A stretch of 64,000 nt of DNA from Oscillatoria sp. CS-180 (GCF_028330965.1 NZ_JAQMUB010000066.1:1-64000), one strand, 5' to 3'; positions 1 through 9,981 are shown, counted from the first letter of the stretch. A program made the numbers and translations. Notes: generated from the sequence alone by a model not told the origin.

Positions 1-2306
1 CCCCAGATCCAGATCCTGACCCAACCCCAGATCCAGATCCTGACCCAACCCCAGATCCTGACCCAGTCTCTGATTCCACAGGTGATGAGTCAATAACTCT
101 AGCTGCAAAAGGCAAGTATTTGGATGGTGACACGACAGCACAGCAATGGAGTGATGATGTCACCATTTCTGGGGTCTCGGCTGATGGAACTGCCGCAGCT
201 GTTAAGCACAGAAACGGTGGTTTCTCCGTCAAAGGAGGTCGTTATGACAGTCAGATCGACTATGACCCAAGCTCTGATAAAGGCGAGCGTTTGGTAATCG
301 ACTTTGAAAATGGTGCCGAGCAAGCCACCGTTACCCTTGGCAAGATGAATGCGAATGAGACGGACGGCCTGCCGGAGACCGGTCGTTGGATCGCCTACGA
401 TGAAGAGGGTGAGGAAATCTCTTCTGGCGCGCTAGATCCGACACAAACCACTGCCATTAGTAAGGACACCTATTCCTTTGATATCAGCACTTCTGAGACG
501 TTTTCGAGGCTGGCGATCGAGGCGACAGCCTACGGCAACGGTGAAGGGACCGACCAAACCGACAACAATTCCGACTTCAACCTTAAGGCTGTTACTTACG
601 TATCAGGTGACCTTGATTCTATCGATTCAGACCCTGTGACTGAGGATCCCGTAGTTGAAGATCCCGTAGTTGAAGAGCCTGTAACTGAAGACCCCGCGAC
701 CGAAGAGCCTGTGGCTGAAGAGCCCGTGGCTGAAGACCCTGCATCACAGCAATGGAGTGATGATGTCACCATTTCTGGGGTCTCGGCTGATGGAACTGCC
801 GCAGCTGTTGAGCATAGAAACGGTGGTTTCTCCGTCAAAGGCGGTCGTTATGACAGTCAGATCGACTATGACCCAATCTCCGGTAAGAGCGAGCGTTTGC
901 TAATCGACTTTGAAAATGGTGCCGAGCAAGCCACCGTTACCCTTGGCAAGATGAATGCGAATGAGACGGACGGCCTGCCGGAGACCGGTCGTTGGATCGC
1001 CTACGATGAAGAGGGTGACGAAATCTCTTCTGGCGCGCTAGATCCGACACAAACCACTGCCATTAGTAAGGACACCTATTCCTTTGATATCAGCACTTCT
1101 GAGACGTTTTCGAGGCTGGCGATCGAGGCGACAGCTTACGGCAATGGTGAAGGAACCGACCAGACAGACAACAATTCTGACTTCAGTCTGAAGGATGTTA
1201 TCTACATACCGGGTGATCTTGATTCTACAGATTCAGACCGTGCGGACGAGGAACCTGTGGATGAAGAGCCTGTGGATGAGGAACCTGTAGTTGAAGAGCC
1301 CGTGGCTGAAGAGCCGGTGGATGAGGAACCTGTAGTCGAGGAACCTGTAGTTGAAGAGCCTGTAGCCGAAGACCCTGTGTTCGAGCCAACAGGAGATCCC
1401 AATACGATTACAGTCAATAAAAGGACGTTCGACGACGACCTGGCAGCTACACAGGAATGGGAAGATGGCGTCACAGTTACTGCATACGACATTGAGGGTA
1501 ACGTCTCATTCATCGAGTATCGTTCTACCAACCCTGCAGGCAATCCCCAGAAAGAAGATGGCATTGGCGTGAATGGTGATGGCGGTCGCAACGATTATCA
1601 AATCGATTATGTTCGCGATGAGGATGCGAGTGAGAAGATGGTTGTTGACTTTGACGGGGGCGTAACTGACGTCACCTTTGAAGTTGGGCATCTAGGCGGC
1701 ACTGAGGGACCTGATGGTTTACCAGAAACCGGTACATGGAAGGCACTGGGCGACGAAGGTCAGGTTGTAAGCACTGGGCTAATTGGACCTGAAGAAAGTA
1801 TCGATGGACTCATCTCCGGTTCCTACGGGCGCTATGAATTTGAGGTTACCGCAGACGAACCAATCCACCAGCTTGTCCTAGAAGCAACTGACTTCGGGTA
1901 TGGAGAGGAAGACTTAGATCTGACAGATGTTGCTCAAAAAGGAACCAATAGCTCTGAATATACGTTGCGTTCAATCACCTATACCCGAGTGGAGGAAGAC
2001 GATACTTTAACTGGAATGGCAGAAAGCAGTTCGCTAGTTGGAGACTTCACGGATGATCCGATTACTAACTTCTCTAGCAAGTCTAGTACTATCACGACAG
2101 ACGATAGTGCAGTCTCTGGCTCGGGTGATGACACTCAACCCCTTGAAATGAACACGCTGGCTGCTGTTGATATGACTGACACGACAGAGCTTGGTAGTGG
2201 TGACTTCAGTGACACTTCTGAAGAGACCAATCCTTTTGGAGATGGTCTCAATGTGGACAGTCGGACCTTCGAGACAACTTCCTTTACAGAAACCCAGACA
2301 TTTTAG
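1..2306 (+). CDS. Acidic extracellular-type repeat protein (5' end outside window)
   Basis: The reading frame is already open at base 3, where it encodes a Pro-Asp/Pro-Thr repeat. The true start is therefore upstream; the first in-window TTG (120) is not a convincing start. The protein has two nearly identical modules of about 150 residues (bases 141-602 and 747-1208), each with a Gly-Leu-Pro-Glu-Thr-Gly core, and a third diverged copy (about 1395-1995). Runs of Glu-Pro-Val/Glu-Asp-Pro separate them. The C-terminal ~100 residues are Ser/Thr/Asp-rich and low in complexity. Cysteine is absent, and the very acidic composition suits an extracellular, perhaps calcium-binding, surface protein. The modules look like beta-sandwich domains, but I do not recognise the family and assign no enzymatic role. 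The gene is convergent with the next one, and a hairpin terminator lies between them. Confidence 0.8.
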   Translation, partial: PDPDPDPTPDPDPDPTPDPDPVSDSTGDESITLAAKGKYLDGDTTAQQWSDDVTISGVSADGTAAAVKHRNGGFSVKGGRYDSQIDYDPSSDKGERLVIDFENGAEQATVTLGKMNANETDGLPETGRWIAYDEEGEEISSGALDPTQTTAISKDTYSFDISTSETFSRLAIEATAYGNGEGTDQTDNNSDFNLKAVTYVSGDLDSIDSDPVTEDPVVEDPVVEEPVTEDPATEEPVAEEPVAEDPASQQWSDDVTISGVSADGTAAAVEHRNGGFSVKGGRYDSQIDYDPISGKSERLLIDFENGAEQATVTLGKMNANETDGLPETGRWIAYDEEGDEISSGALDPTQTTAISKDTYSFDISTSETFSRLAIEATAYGNGEGTDQTDNNSDFSLKDVIYIPGDLDSTDSDRADEEPVDEEPVDEEPVVEEPVAEEPVDEEPVVEEPVVEEPVAEDPVFEPTGDPNTITVNKRTFDDDLAATQEWEDGVTVTAYDIEGNVSFIEYRSTNPAGNPQKEDGIGVNGDGGRNDYQIDYVRDEDASEKMVVDFDGGVTDVTFEVGHLGGTEGPDGLPETGTWKALGDEGQVVSTGLIGPEESIDGLISGSYGRYEFEVTADEPIHQLVLEATDFGYGEEDLDLTDVAQKGTNSSEYTLRSITYTRVEEDDTLTGMAESSSLVGDFTDDPITNFSSKSSTITTDDSAVSGSGDDTQPLEMNTLAAVDMTDTTELGSGDFSDTSEETNPFGDGLNVDSRTFETTSFTETQTF
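141..1208 (+). repeat. Tandem pair of near-identical ~460-bp coding repeats
   Basis: Bases 141-602 and 747-1208 are almost identical with an offset of 606 bp. Differences are mainly single substitutions (for example tctgataaaggc versus tccggtaagagc). They are joined by a Glu-Pro-Val-coding linker built of 9- to 18-bp units. Such similarity at DNA level suggests recent duplication or gene conversion. The region may be prone to copy-number change or mis-assembly. Confidence 0.85.
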
Positions 2307-2380
2307 TCGCAGAGGTTGTTGCCTGATTTCTCAGACCTGACGGTATACCATTCGGTCTGAGGCTGAAATAGGACATAGAA

Positions 2381-2423
2381 AATGGCCAAATCTTAGGAAG
2401 TCAACTACTGGGATTTGGCCATT
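2381..2423. terminator. Bidirectional hairpin terminator
   Basis: A perfect 12-bp inverted repeat (aatggccaaatc / gatttggccatt) encloses a 19-base loop. It is followed by AAATTTT on the plus strand and by TTTTC on the minus strand. It sits between two convergent genes ending at 2306 and 2489, so it can serve both. A weaker 8-bp inverted repeat (ctcagacc / ggtctgag, 2330-2361) lies just before it. Confidence 0.75.
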
Positions 2424-2488
2424 AAATTTTGACCGGGGAGTTAAGTCGTTTTTGCACTGATGCTCTGGCCGAAATCACACTTCTGCAG

Positions 2489-4624
2489 CTACTTCTCAAA
2501 ACCAACATACAGTGGTGCTGAAATCTGACTGCGAGGCATGTTGCGGGTTTCATCGTTGTGGACCTCTTGAACCCAGATACCAAACCAATTGCCATTGAAA
2601 TTGCGCTCTACTACACCGGCAAGACTCAAGGATGATTCGATGTTTACAAAGGCTGGGTCAATTTTAGGGTCGCCGGTTGAATACACGAGCCCTCCAATGA
2701 CTTCTGTGCGACCCCCATTCAACGTTTGAATGTTGGTGCCGGCTCGTTCAGTCTTAAGTCCAAGAATCCATAGGTCAGCCCCCTCATTGATGATCTTGGC
2801 TGGATCCTCGGTTTTCTGGGTATCTGTTTCTGGATTGATCTGACGGGCCCATACAGACTGATTTGCAAAGTAAAAGGGGCCGCCTACAACATCTTCAATG
2901 TACAAATCGCCCACGCGGGGAAGATCAGAGCGGCTGCGGTACTTACCGTTCATGGTTAGGCTTGACAAAACTAGCGTCTGTTCAGAAGCGTGAACAATAT
3001 CGATATTGCCCCTCAGCATATCCAATCGTTCTATCTGAACAACCGGTTGACTCGTCTCGAGAATCCTAATCTCAGCATTGTCTCCTATCAGCCATGCTTC
3101 AGTTCCTAAAAACCGCCTGACATTACCTCTAATCTCCAACACTCCTGAGATGTGCCATCTGCCATTGGGTAAATAGACCGTCGTAGCGCCAGAATCAATG
3201 GCGGCTTGAATGGCAGCCGTATCATCCTCACTATCATCTGGTTGTCCGCCAAAGGCCAATGGGCTTACCCACTCGGAAACCGTATCCCAAGGAACTATGG
3301 GAGTAGCTTGAATTGGCAGATTTAGCGAGGTGCTAGAACCGGGAAAAAGAGAATCTGGCTCCTCTCCCCGTGCTAACCATTCTTCGATGTAAGCATCTGT
3401 AACACCGGGTTCGTTGCCACGCCCTTTATGGTCGTGGCTCACAGACATCGCGTAGCCTGAGGTTTCAATATTCCGGAGGAACATTTCCCGTGTTTGGTTC
3501 AGGATGGCTGGAGCGTTGATGGCATTGCCCTTACCGACCAAGTGAGCATCGATAAGCGTGACTGAACCGGGTGCGTCTATCGTATTTTTCAGGACTGTGA
3601 CTGCATTAATGCTGTGCAATCCGCGAATAAAAATGCTCTGGGCAAAATTCTCCCATCCCAAGATGTTCTGATCTTCCAACCTGATATTTTCAAATGTGAT
3701 GCTGTTGACTTGCGAGTAGGTTTGAATGCCATAGTCAAATCCTTGGATGTAGAGACCCTCAACATAGGCTGGACCGATTTCTCGCGTATATTTCATATCA
3801 AGACCGATTTGTCCCTGACCGTCATCTGAGATAATGGCCACATTGCGGATCCCCCCTTGATTATTCGCAATAAACTGTAGCCCAATGGCCCCTGGATTAC
3901 CTGTCCCCGTGTTGATAGTGAGGTCTCGGACAGCATTGCGGAAGCGATTAGCTGGTGCGGTACCTGTCCAAATTACGGCGAGTGGATTGTCAGGATCTTG
4001 GTATTTTGACGCGTTATTGTGAAGCCGAATTACAGTCAGATCGCGATTCTCTCCCTGAAGAATAGTGCGCTTATGATTGCCGGCAGAGGTTTCGCCTGCG
4101 GGCCAATCGAGTTGATCGGAAATCAGATATGTCCCCATTGGCAAGTAGATAATGCGATTCCCACTGGGGGCTTCATCCAAGGCTCGTTGGATGGCTGCTG
4201 TATCGTCAATCCCATCATTTGGGATTGCACCATAGGCGGTCACATCGATAACGCCTGCATCTGCCGGAAATGCCCGCGTAACACTTGTTGTTTGAAAAGT
4301 ATCCGTAGCCTGGGTGGAATCAAACTCCGTTGCAGCAAGCGGGAGCGCGGCAAGGTCATTGTCGGGCTCGACATCTTTGGCATTACCCTCTGGGGAAGAA
4401 CTAGTGGTAGATCTCGAAATATTTGGCCCCTGTATCCTCCTAGAGTTGTCGATAAACCGCCAAGCTAGAAAAGCACCTACCAATAAGGGAACAGCCGTCA
4501 AGGTGACTATCCTCATCGTTTTGTGGGTTTGATTGCGAGGACGAGATTGTTTTTTGTTAGAGGTGGGAGGACGATTAACCATTTTCGTCAAAGAATTTGG
4601 CTTAGAGATACTTGATAAAATCAC
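2489..4624 (-). CDS. Membrane-anchored right-handed beta-helix protein, pectate-lyase-3-like
   Basis: The protein has up to 711 residues, starting at a GTG (4624). An internal ATG at 4582 is an equally good start. The N-terminus is basic (Arg/Lys-rich) and is followed by one hydrophobic segment (about residues 37-56), which predicts a type II anchor or uncleaved signal. Two copies of the pectate-lyase-superfamily entry motif (Ala-Tyr/Phe-Gly, then Asp-Asp-Thr-Ala-Ala-Ile-Gln) occur near residues 130 and 455. They are followed by beta-helix-like stretches rich in Asn, Ile and Gly. Proteins of this fold cleave or bind polysaccharides outside the cell. Next to an exopolysaccharide locus, a role as a trimming lyase or hydrolase, or as a polymer-binding protein, is likely. 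I cannot define catalytic residues or substrate. Confidence 0.78.
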   Translation of the reverse strand: MILSSISKPNSLTKMVNRPPTSNKKQSRPRNQTHKTMRIVTLTAVPLLVGAFLAWRFIDNSRRIQGPNISRSTTSSSPEGNAKDVEPDNDLAALPLAATEFDSTQATDTFQTTSVTRAFPADAGVIDVTAYGAIPNDGIDDTAAIQRALDEAPSGNRIIYLPMGTYLISDQLDWPAGETSAGNHKRTILQGENRDLTVIRLHNNASKYQDPDNPLAVIWTGTAPANRFRNAVRDLTINTGTGNPGAIGLQFIANNQGGIRNVAIISDDGQGQIGLDMKYTREIGPAYVEGLYIQGFDYGIQTYSQVNSITFENIRLEDQNILGWENFAQSIFIRGLHSINAVTVLKNTIDAPGSVTLIDAHLVGKGNAINAPAILNQTREMFLRNIETSGYAMSVSHDHKGRGNEPGVTDAYIEEWLARGEEPDSLFPGSSTSLNLPIQATPIVPWDTVSEWVSPLAFGGQPDDSEDDTAAIQAAIDSGATTVYLPNGRWHISGVLEIRGNVRRFLGTEAWLIGDNAEIRILETSQPVVQIERLDMLRGNIDIVHASEQTLVLSSLTMNGKYRSRSDLPRVGDLYIEDVVGGPFYFANQSVWARQINPETDTQKTEDPAKIINEGADLWILGLKTERAGTNIQTLNGGRTEVIGGLVYSTGDPKIDPAFVNIESSLSLAGVVERNFNGNWFGIWVQEVHNDETRNMPRSQISAPLYVGFEK

Positions 4625-4836
4625 GAATAGCTACGGGAGTTAAAACGAGTTTTGATACTCGCTGTAGCTTATTAAAAGCTAACATTATGGACTGATCTCT
4701 GACTAAAAAACCACAGAATACGTCTTTAGAATCACAAATTCTAGAATTCAATTTGATCGGTATTTTTTATGCCAGCTCACTGTGTGCTCAACGTCAGGCA
4801 TCACGGATGATTTTGAAAGTCAAAGAATTGAAATTT

Positions 4837-6282
4837 TCATTGTTCATTGATGTTCGGCTGGTTTAAATTAACGGGCGCCAGACTCCTCGCTTTCTGAAGC
4901 AGCGATCGCGACGTTGAAGCCCTTTGAGAATCAAGGTTTTCCTCTTGCCATCTAATACCCATCAGCAAGACCGTATACAGCATGAAACCAGGCTCTTGCA
5001 TTTGGGCAAAAATCAAACCATTAACGCAGATCGTCAACAGTAAAAACTTAGTCACATCATCTGTGCAGCATTTGGTCCAAATGACCCAAAGGATGACGAA
5101 ATAAGCCAGTAGGCCCACATAGCCCGCATCTCCCCAAAGACCGGCCCAGCCAAAAAGAGGATTGAACATACTAGACTTGCCGCCTAGCCAACTGGCATAA
5201 ACCGCATCCCAGATTTCTGAACTGGCAGGATGCTCAGTCACGCCGAGTGGAGCCAGTAGGCTCTGATACTTAGGAATCATCCACCCCCCGAGGCGATCAA
5301 CTGTGTGGCCGGGACCTAACCCAAACAGCCACCCCCAAATCCCCTCTTCTTGAACATACGAGTTGATGATACGAATTGAGGCCGACTTGAGTAATGTTGC
5401 CTCTCCTTCGGGACCATAGATTTCGGGCCTAATCCACGTTCTAAATCCCCTGAAAGCTTCGACGTTGTAGGCGCACCACCACAGCACCAAGCTGCCGACA
5501 GTCGCAGAAGCGCCGTACATGAAGATTTTTTTGACATCGGTGATTTTGGTCAGGATCAGAATTACCCAAGAGACGAGAGCCACAAAAATCACTTGCTTTG
5601 CATCGGCGACTACAATTTGAGTGATCGCAGCGATGAGCGCTGCATACCTGAACCGAGGCATATCAGTTTGGGTAAAGCAGTAGATCGCAAAGGATATAGA
5701 GACGGACGCTCCCACAACGTGGCCACCGCCAGATAGATAGAAAACGCCTTGAATGTTGTCCTGGAGGATATTCATTGCGCCTGTGCGCATGATGCCAAGA
5801 TCCAGCAAAACTTTTTGGAGCAGGGCCAGACCAATGTGAAATACAGAGAATCTGATCAACCATTTTCTTAAGAAAGCAAAGCTCTCTTCACTCAGAGGAA
5901 GGCAGATAATAGCACATAGGAAAAAATAGGCTTCTACCCACAAAAGATAAGACAAAACGACGTTAATAATCCCTGCATCGTTGAAAATGGCGCTGATAAT
6001 TAAAATACAGAGAAACGTGAGTAAGCTAAAGAGTAGTTGCTGAGAGATGCTAATTTGTCGAAAAAGCTTGGTGCGAGATTTCGTAATGGCATAGTAAGCT
6101 GCCACAGGCACCGTTGCAAAATGCAAAAAGTTTATCGGCGAGGGGGCTCCGGCACTATCCAAAAGTCGTGAAAAAAAAGCAGACGCAAACGCCAGTAACA
6201 GTAAAATAGAACTGCGCACGAAGTGCTTTTGGCTCACGCCAGAAGATTGCGAGGCTAGCTCTAAGGCATAAGAAGATTTCAT
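4837..6282 (-). CDS. O-antigen polymerase/ligase-like membrane protein
   Basis: This 481-residue protein has roughly ten to twelve hydrophobic segments. A larger hydrophilic loop at about residues 280-375 contains a Gly-Leu-Gly-Pro-Gly-His motif. Length and layout match the Wzy/WaaL (O-antigen ligase domain) superfamily, which polymerises lipid-linked repeat units or ligates polysaccharide on the outer face of the inner membrane. It is the only polymerase candidate in the locus and lies immediately downstream of the glycosyltransferases in transcriptional order. The family is highly diverged, so I assign it by topology and context, not by conserved residues. Confidence 0.72.
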   Translation of the reverse strand: MKSSYALELASQSSGVSQKHFVRSSILLLLAFASAFFSRLLDSAGAPSPINFLHFATVPVAAYYAITKSRTKLFRQISISQQLLFSLLTFLCILIISAIFNDAGIINVVLSYLLWVEAYFFLCAIICLPLSEESFAFLRKWLIRFSVFHIGLALLQKVLLDLGIMRTGAMNILQDNIQGVFYLSGGGHVVGASVSISFAIYCFTQTDMPRFRYAALIAAITQIVVADAKQVIFVALVSWVILILTKITDVKKIFMYGASATVGSLVLWWCAYNVEAFRGFRTWIRPEIYGPEGEATLLKSASIRIINSYVQEEGIWGWLFGLGPGHTVDRLGGWMIPKYQSLLAPLGVTEHPASSEIWDAVYASWLGGKSSMFNPLFGWAGLWGDAGYVGLLAYFVILWVIWTKCCTDDVTKFLLLTICVNGLIFAQMQEPGFMLYTVLLMGIRWQEENLDSQRASTSRSLLQKARSLAPVNLNQPNINEQ

Positions 6283-6321
6283 ACTGTCTTTTTACAATTA
6301 AAATCTTGGTGGCACGGTTCT

Positions 6322-6339
6322 ATTGTGAGCGGATACAAC
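6322..6339. promoter_or_regulatory. lac-operator-like sequence upstream of the polymerase gene
   Basis: The 14-mer ATTGTGAGCGGATA, followed by CAA, matches the E. coli lacO1 core except for one missing base. It lies about 40 bp upstream of the ATG at 6282, between two minus-strand genes. It could be an operator for a LacI-family repressor, or it could be coincidence. No lacI-like gene is visible in the window. Confidence 0.25.
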
Positions 6340-6394
6340 TGATTCAGCGTAAAGCAATGTCGCATCTTTACTATGGCTTAGATGAGCGCAAGAT

Positions 6395-7558
6395 TTAGCT
6401 AGCTAACTGCTTACTATAAATGTCAACTAGGGCCTCGTAATTTTTTTCAGCCGTGTACTTACTCACAAATTCATCTCGCGCTTGAGAGCGCATTTGGGCT
6501 AGACGATGTTCATCATTAATGAGTTCGTCTACCTTAGCGGCTAAATCGGAATGATTGCCCGCTTCGAAAAGTAATCCAGTCCTACCGGCGTCTACGATTT
6601 CTGCGATCGCCCCAATTTTAGAGGCAATGACGGGCGTTCCTTTGGCAAAGGCTTCAACCGCGACTCTGCCAAACGTTTCGTACCACTTAGATGGAAAGAC
6701 TAGAAACTGAGCCTGGCCCATCAAGTCATAGACCTCTTGAATCGGACGACGTCCCAGCCATTCAACCTGGTCGGATTTTTGGGCTGCGGCTTCAACCTGT
6801 GGAGAGAGAGGGCCATCCCCTACAATTTTGAGCGGGACTTTGTAATTCAGGCGTTCCCAGGCTGCGAGCAGCGTATCTAACCCTTTTTCGATGGAAAGAC
6901 GACCGACATAAAGGGCATAGCGGCCTGAACCATCCCCCACGCCCGGATCAACGCTGACAAAATTAGGTTTAACGTGAATCTTAGCTGCAGAAAATCCGTT
7001 CTCAACAAACTTGCTCTGAGCAAATTGGGTGAGTGCGATGTAGGCATCGATTTTGTTTTGCCAGGTCTTCAGAAAGCGATGTATGACTATCATGGCGGCG
7101 GTTACCGCGCTGGCGGCCATATTGTCTCGGTAGCAGCTATGAACGATACCAGGATACGGAATCGGTTTACCTAGGCAGTCTTCACAAACGCCACCATCCC
7201 GAAAGAAAAGGGCATTAGGGCAAAGCAGACGATAGTTTCTCAAAGTTTGAACAACCGGCACGTTTGCCGCTTTGGCCGCATAAAAAACCGATGGTGAAAT
7301 GAGTGGGAAAAAGTTTTGAACATGCACAATGTCGTAGGTATCAGCCTCCAGAATCTGACCCACTTCTTGGTAAGTTTCTTGAGACCATACGGTGCGCGTA
7401 GCGACATTGGCAGATGACATTGTTTTGATGATGTCATTATTGGCCTCATAGGACCTGACCTCGTGCCCATGGTGACGGAGGAGGTTTTCTTCGGATTGGC
7501 GTGATTCGTCCTCGCCGCCCCGAATCTGATAGCGGTTATGAACACTTAAAATTCGCAT
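6395..7558 (-). CDS. GT4-family glycosyltransferase
   Basis: This 387-residue protein starts at the ATG giving Met-Arg-Ile-Leu-Ser-Val, a typical GT-B beginning. The N-terminal half contains the acceptor-side Rossmann fold with a four-cysteine cluster near residues 112-142 (Cys-Pro-Asn, Cys-Glu-Asp-Cys, His-Ser-Cys). This cluster is common in one subgroup of cyanobacterial GT4 enzymes. The C-terminal half has Tyr-Val-Gly-Arg-Leu-Ser near residue 217 and the donor-binding Glu-Thr-Phe-Gly-Arg-Val-Ala-Val-Glu (EX7E-type) near residue 300. It transfers a sugar from an NDP donor to the lipid-linked repeat unit in the cytoplasm. Only two bases separate it from the upstream gene, which implies one transcript. 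The specific sugar cannot be read from the sequence. Confidence 0.9.
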   Translation of the reverse strand: MRILSVHNRYQIRGGEDESRQSEENLLRHHGHEVRSYEANNDIIKTMSSANVATRTVWSQETYQEVGQILEADTYDIVHVQNFFPLISPSVFYAAKAANVPVVQTLRNYRLLCPNALFFRDGGVCEDCLGKPIPYPGIVHSCYRDNMAASAVTAAMIVIHRFLKTWQNKIDAYIALTQFAQSKFVENGFSAAKIHVKPNFVSVDPGVGDGSGRYALYVGRLSIEKGLDTLLAAWERLNYKVPLKIVGDGPLSPQVEAAAQKSDQVEWLGRRPIQEVYDLMGQAQFLVFPSKWYETFGRVAVEAFAKGTPVIASKIGAIAEIVDAGRTGLLFEAGNHSDLAAKVDELINDEHRLAQMRSQARDEFVSKYTAEKNYEALVDIYSKQLAS

Positions 7559-7560
7559 GA

Positions 7561-8826
7561 TTAACGGTTGGCTCTGTTTAGGTTATGGATATCGATGTAT
7601 TGATAATATTTGCCTGATAGTTCAGCGCCCTTTGCTTTCCAGGAGAAATGGGTTTGGACGCGGGTTTTACCGGCTTGCCCGAGGCGCTGCCGGAGTTCGC
7701 TATCGGTGATGAGTTGCTCCATCGCCTGAGCTAAGTCATCAACGGCCTGCTTAGGCTCTTTGGCCGGAACTAAAATGCCTGTTTCGGGAGAAACCTGGAC
7801 CGCAGATCCGCCTAAATCGAGGCAAACGACGGGGCGCCCAGCCGCCATTGCTTCTAAACAAACAAACCCCCCTGAATCGTGCAGGCTCGGGTGAAGTAGC
7901 GCATGGCAGTCAGATAACTGTTGCAACGTTTCGTCTCGCGATCGCTCCCCTAAAAATTCAATCCGGTCTGCCATGCCGAGCTTGTCAACTAATGCATCTA
8001 GAGCCTTGCGTTCCGGTCCCTTGCCCAAAATTCGATATTCACAAGGATACTTTTCAGCCACTTGGGCGAAGGCCTGAATCCCGAGATGGATCCCTTTCCA
8101 GTGCAGCAAACGGGCGATCGTGATGAACCGGATTGGCGATGGTTGAGGATAGGTATACTCAGACAGGCGCTCAATCTCTTCCTCAGGCAGGCCAATGGCG
8201 GAGGAAACTTCAACGTACTTGGCCCCAATTCGCTCCAATCGATGGGCGGTATCTGCCGTTGTTGCTCGGGCAACAACGCTCCGCTGAGCCGTGATTCGAG
8301 TAAAAGGATCCACCTCGCCGGCACCGTGGGAAAGGTTCCGGAGGAACTCATACCCTTTGCCTCTCAGCCCAAAACTTCGGGAAAACGCCTTGGGGGCCTG
8401 TTCGCCCCCTCCGACCGGCCCCCAAACGAAGGGAATCGATAATAGGGACAAGAAGCTAGGTGACGAATATCGGACGTAGGTCACATGGTGCACAATATCA
8501 AACGTTTGGACTGCCAGCAGCTTGCGGGCCATGAAATAGGCAGCGATTTGCCAAGAGTAGTAGTGCGGTAACTGTGCTGGAGGCAGCCAAGCTGCCCAGC
8601 CCGGCGGATCAAAATAGGTGAAATGGAGGTTGGGATTGGGGCGATCGCTCAATTCCTGTTCAATTGCGGCTCGATTATTGCTCCGGGTAAACACATGCAC
8701 GTGGTGGTACCGGGAGAGTTCTCGGGCCACGTTCCACCCCACCCCCGGCTCAGACCCTCTACCAGGGCCACAAGCATAGGCAGAGACCAATACGCTAAGA
8801 CGCTTTTGAGATGGATTGCTCGACAT
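7561..8826 (-). CDS. GT4-family glycosyltransferase
   Basis: The 421-residue protein opens with the hydrophobic strand Leu-Ser-Val-Leu-Val-Ser-Ala-Tyr, followed by Gly-Ser-Glu-Pro-Gly-Val-Gly-Trp, a signature of GT4 enzymes that act on polysaccharide repeat units. The donor site shows Gly-Lys-Gly-Pro-Glu near residue 258 and a His-Pro-Ser-Leu-His-Asp-Ser-Gly-Gly-Phe...Glu-Ala block near residues 318-330. Its first 32 bases overlap the end of the upstream gene, so translational coupling is likely. Sugar and linkage are unknown. Confidence 0.9.
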   Translation of the reverse strand: MSSNPSQKRLSVLVSAYACGPGRGSEPGVGWNVARELSRYHHVHVFTRSNNRAAIEQELSDRPNPNLHFTYFDPPGWAAWLPPAQLPHYYSWQIAAYFMARKLLAVQTFDIVHHVTYVRYSSPSFLSLLSIPFVWGPVGGGEQAPKAFSRSFGLRGKGYEFLRNLSHGAGEVDPFTRITAQRSVVARATTADTAHRLERIGAKYVEVSSAIGLPEEEIERLSEYTYPQPSPIRFITIARLLHWKGIHLGIQAFAQVAEKYPCEYRILGKGPERKALDALVDKLGMADRIEFLGERSRDETLQQLSDCHALLHPSLHDSGGFVCLEAMAAGRPVVCLDLGGSAVQVSPETGILVPAKEPKQAVDDLAQAMEQLITDSELRQRLGQAGKTRVQTHFSWKAKGAELSGKYYQYIDIHNLNRANR

Positions 8827-9928
8827 GTTGATAGACCTGGGCGACCTGCTCTGCTGTGTTTAACCACGTGAAGGCCTTGACGCGTTCAAGACCAGCATCG
8901 ATGAGATGTTGACGAAATTCGGCATCCTGTCTGAGGTGCTCGACAGCCGTGGCCATCGACGGGTAATCCGTTGGCCCAACTGTCACGGCGGCATCGCCAG
9001 CAACTTCTGGCAAGGAACTCACATTGGAAGTAATTACCGGCGTGCCGCAGGCCATCGCCTCCAAAACCGTCAGTCCAAACCCCTCGTACAGAGAGGGGGC
9101 CAGCAGAACATCGGCGGAGTTGTAAAGCTTGACCAACATAGAATCGTCGGGTTTGCCAAGATATGAAATACAATCCCTCAGCTGATGGGTGTCAATAAAT
9201 TCGTATTGTTCAGCATCGAAGTTGCTGCCAGCCTTCCAAAAATGAACGGGTTTTTGGCGCTCCTTCAGAATTTTCATCACCTGCAAAACAGCCGAAACAT
9301 TCTTACGGGGATTATTCGAGCCGACGTTTAACAGGCAAAACATCTCAGGCGGCAGATTATGCTGTTGGCGAAAGGCTGCAATTTCTGCCCTGGGAAGGGG
9401 ACGAAAGTCAGAACTCACCGCATTTGGGACAGTCGTAATCGAAGTGGGCGCAACCTTCAGGTGCTGCACCACATCCCTAGCAGTATTAGAAGAAACGGTA
9501 ATAACGTGGTCTGCATTCTGCATTCTATGGACCGACCAACGCCAAGTATTCATACTAATAGCAGGCGCTAAAGACAGGCCGCGATACATCTGAGGCTGGA
9601 CTAAATTAATGAGGTCATGACAGGTAATCACAACGGTTTTCCCCGACTGCTTGAGCCAGGGAATCAGGTGCCCATCACTATGATCAACGATATGGAATAT
9701 GTCCGCCGTTTGTTGTTGGAAAGACGACGGGTAATGCCAGTAACGCTTATAGTACTTGTCAATAGCTCCGCGCACGCTTCCACCGCCTGGAGAGGCGGAG
9801 ATCATCGGAGAGAGTGAAATGATCTCCCAGTCAGGATGAATCGTTCGCAGACCTTCTATAATATTTCTGGCGTACACCTTCATGCTGAATGAAGATGGGG
9901 ACGTGCTCTGTAAAATTGCAATACGCAT
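8795..9928 (-). CDS. GT4-family glycosyltransferase (mannosyltransferase-like)
   Basis: I prefer the ATG at 9928 (Met-Arg-Ile-Ala-Ile-Leu), preceded by AAGGG, over the ATG at 9952. The protein is 377 residues. The C-terminal donor domain has the classic [17 protein letters not shown] block, an intact EX7E motif, and [10 protein letters not shown] upstream of it. This fits retaining GT4 enzymes that often use GDP-mannose, but donor choice is inference. It overlaps the next gene by 32 bases. Confidence 0.88.
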   Translation of the reverse strand: MRIAILQSTSPSSFSMKVYARNIIEGLRTIHPDWEIISLSPMISASPGGGSVRGAIDKYYKRYWHYPSSFQQQTADIFHIVDHSDGHLIPWLKQSGKTVVITCHDLINLVQPQMYRGLSLAPAISMNTWRWSVHRMQNADHVITVSSNTARDVVQHLKVAPTSITTVPNAVSSDFRPLPRAEIAAFRQQHNLPPEMFCLLNVGSNNPRKNVSAVLQVMKILKERQKPVHFWKAGSNFDAEQYEFIDTHQLRDCISYLGKPDDSMLVKLYNSADVLLAPSLYEGFGLTVLEAMACGTPVITSNVSSLPEVAGDAAVTVGPTDYPSMATAVEHLRQDAEFRQHLIDAGLERVKAFTWLNTAEQVAQVYQHVEQSISKAS

Positions 9929-9981
9929 AGAGGGGTGGCCCTTTTCTATCATTAGGCGTACTTATCAAACAGCCTAAAAAA

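Noticed and set aside
1202-1591. Ser/Thr-Gly repeat open frame on the minus strand
   Set aside because: It is the antisense of the Glu-Pro-Val linkers of the repeat protein.
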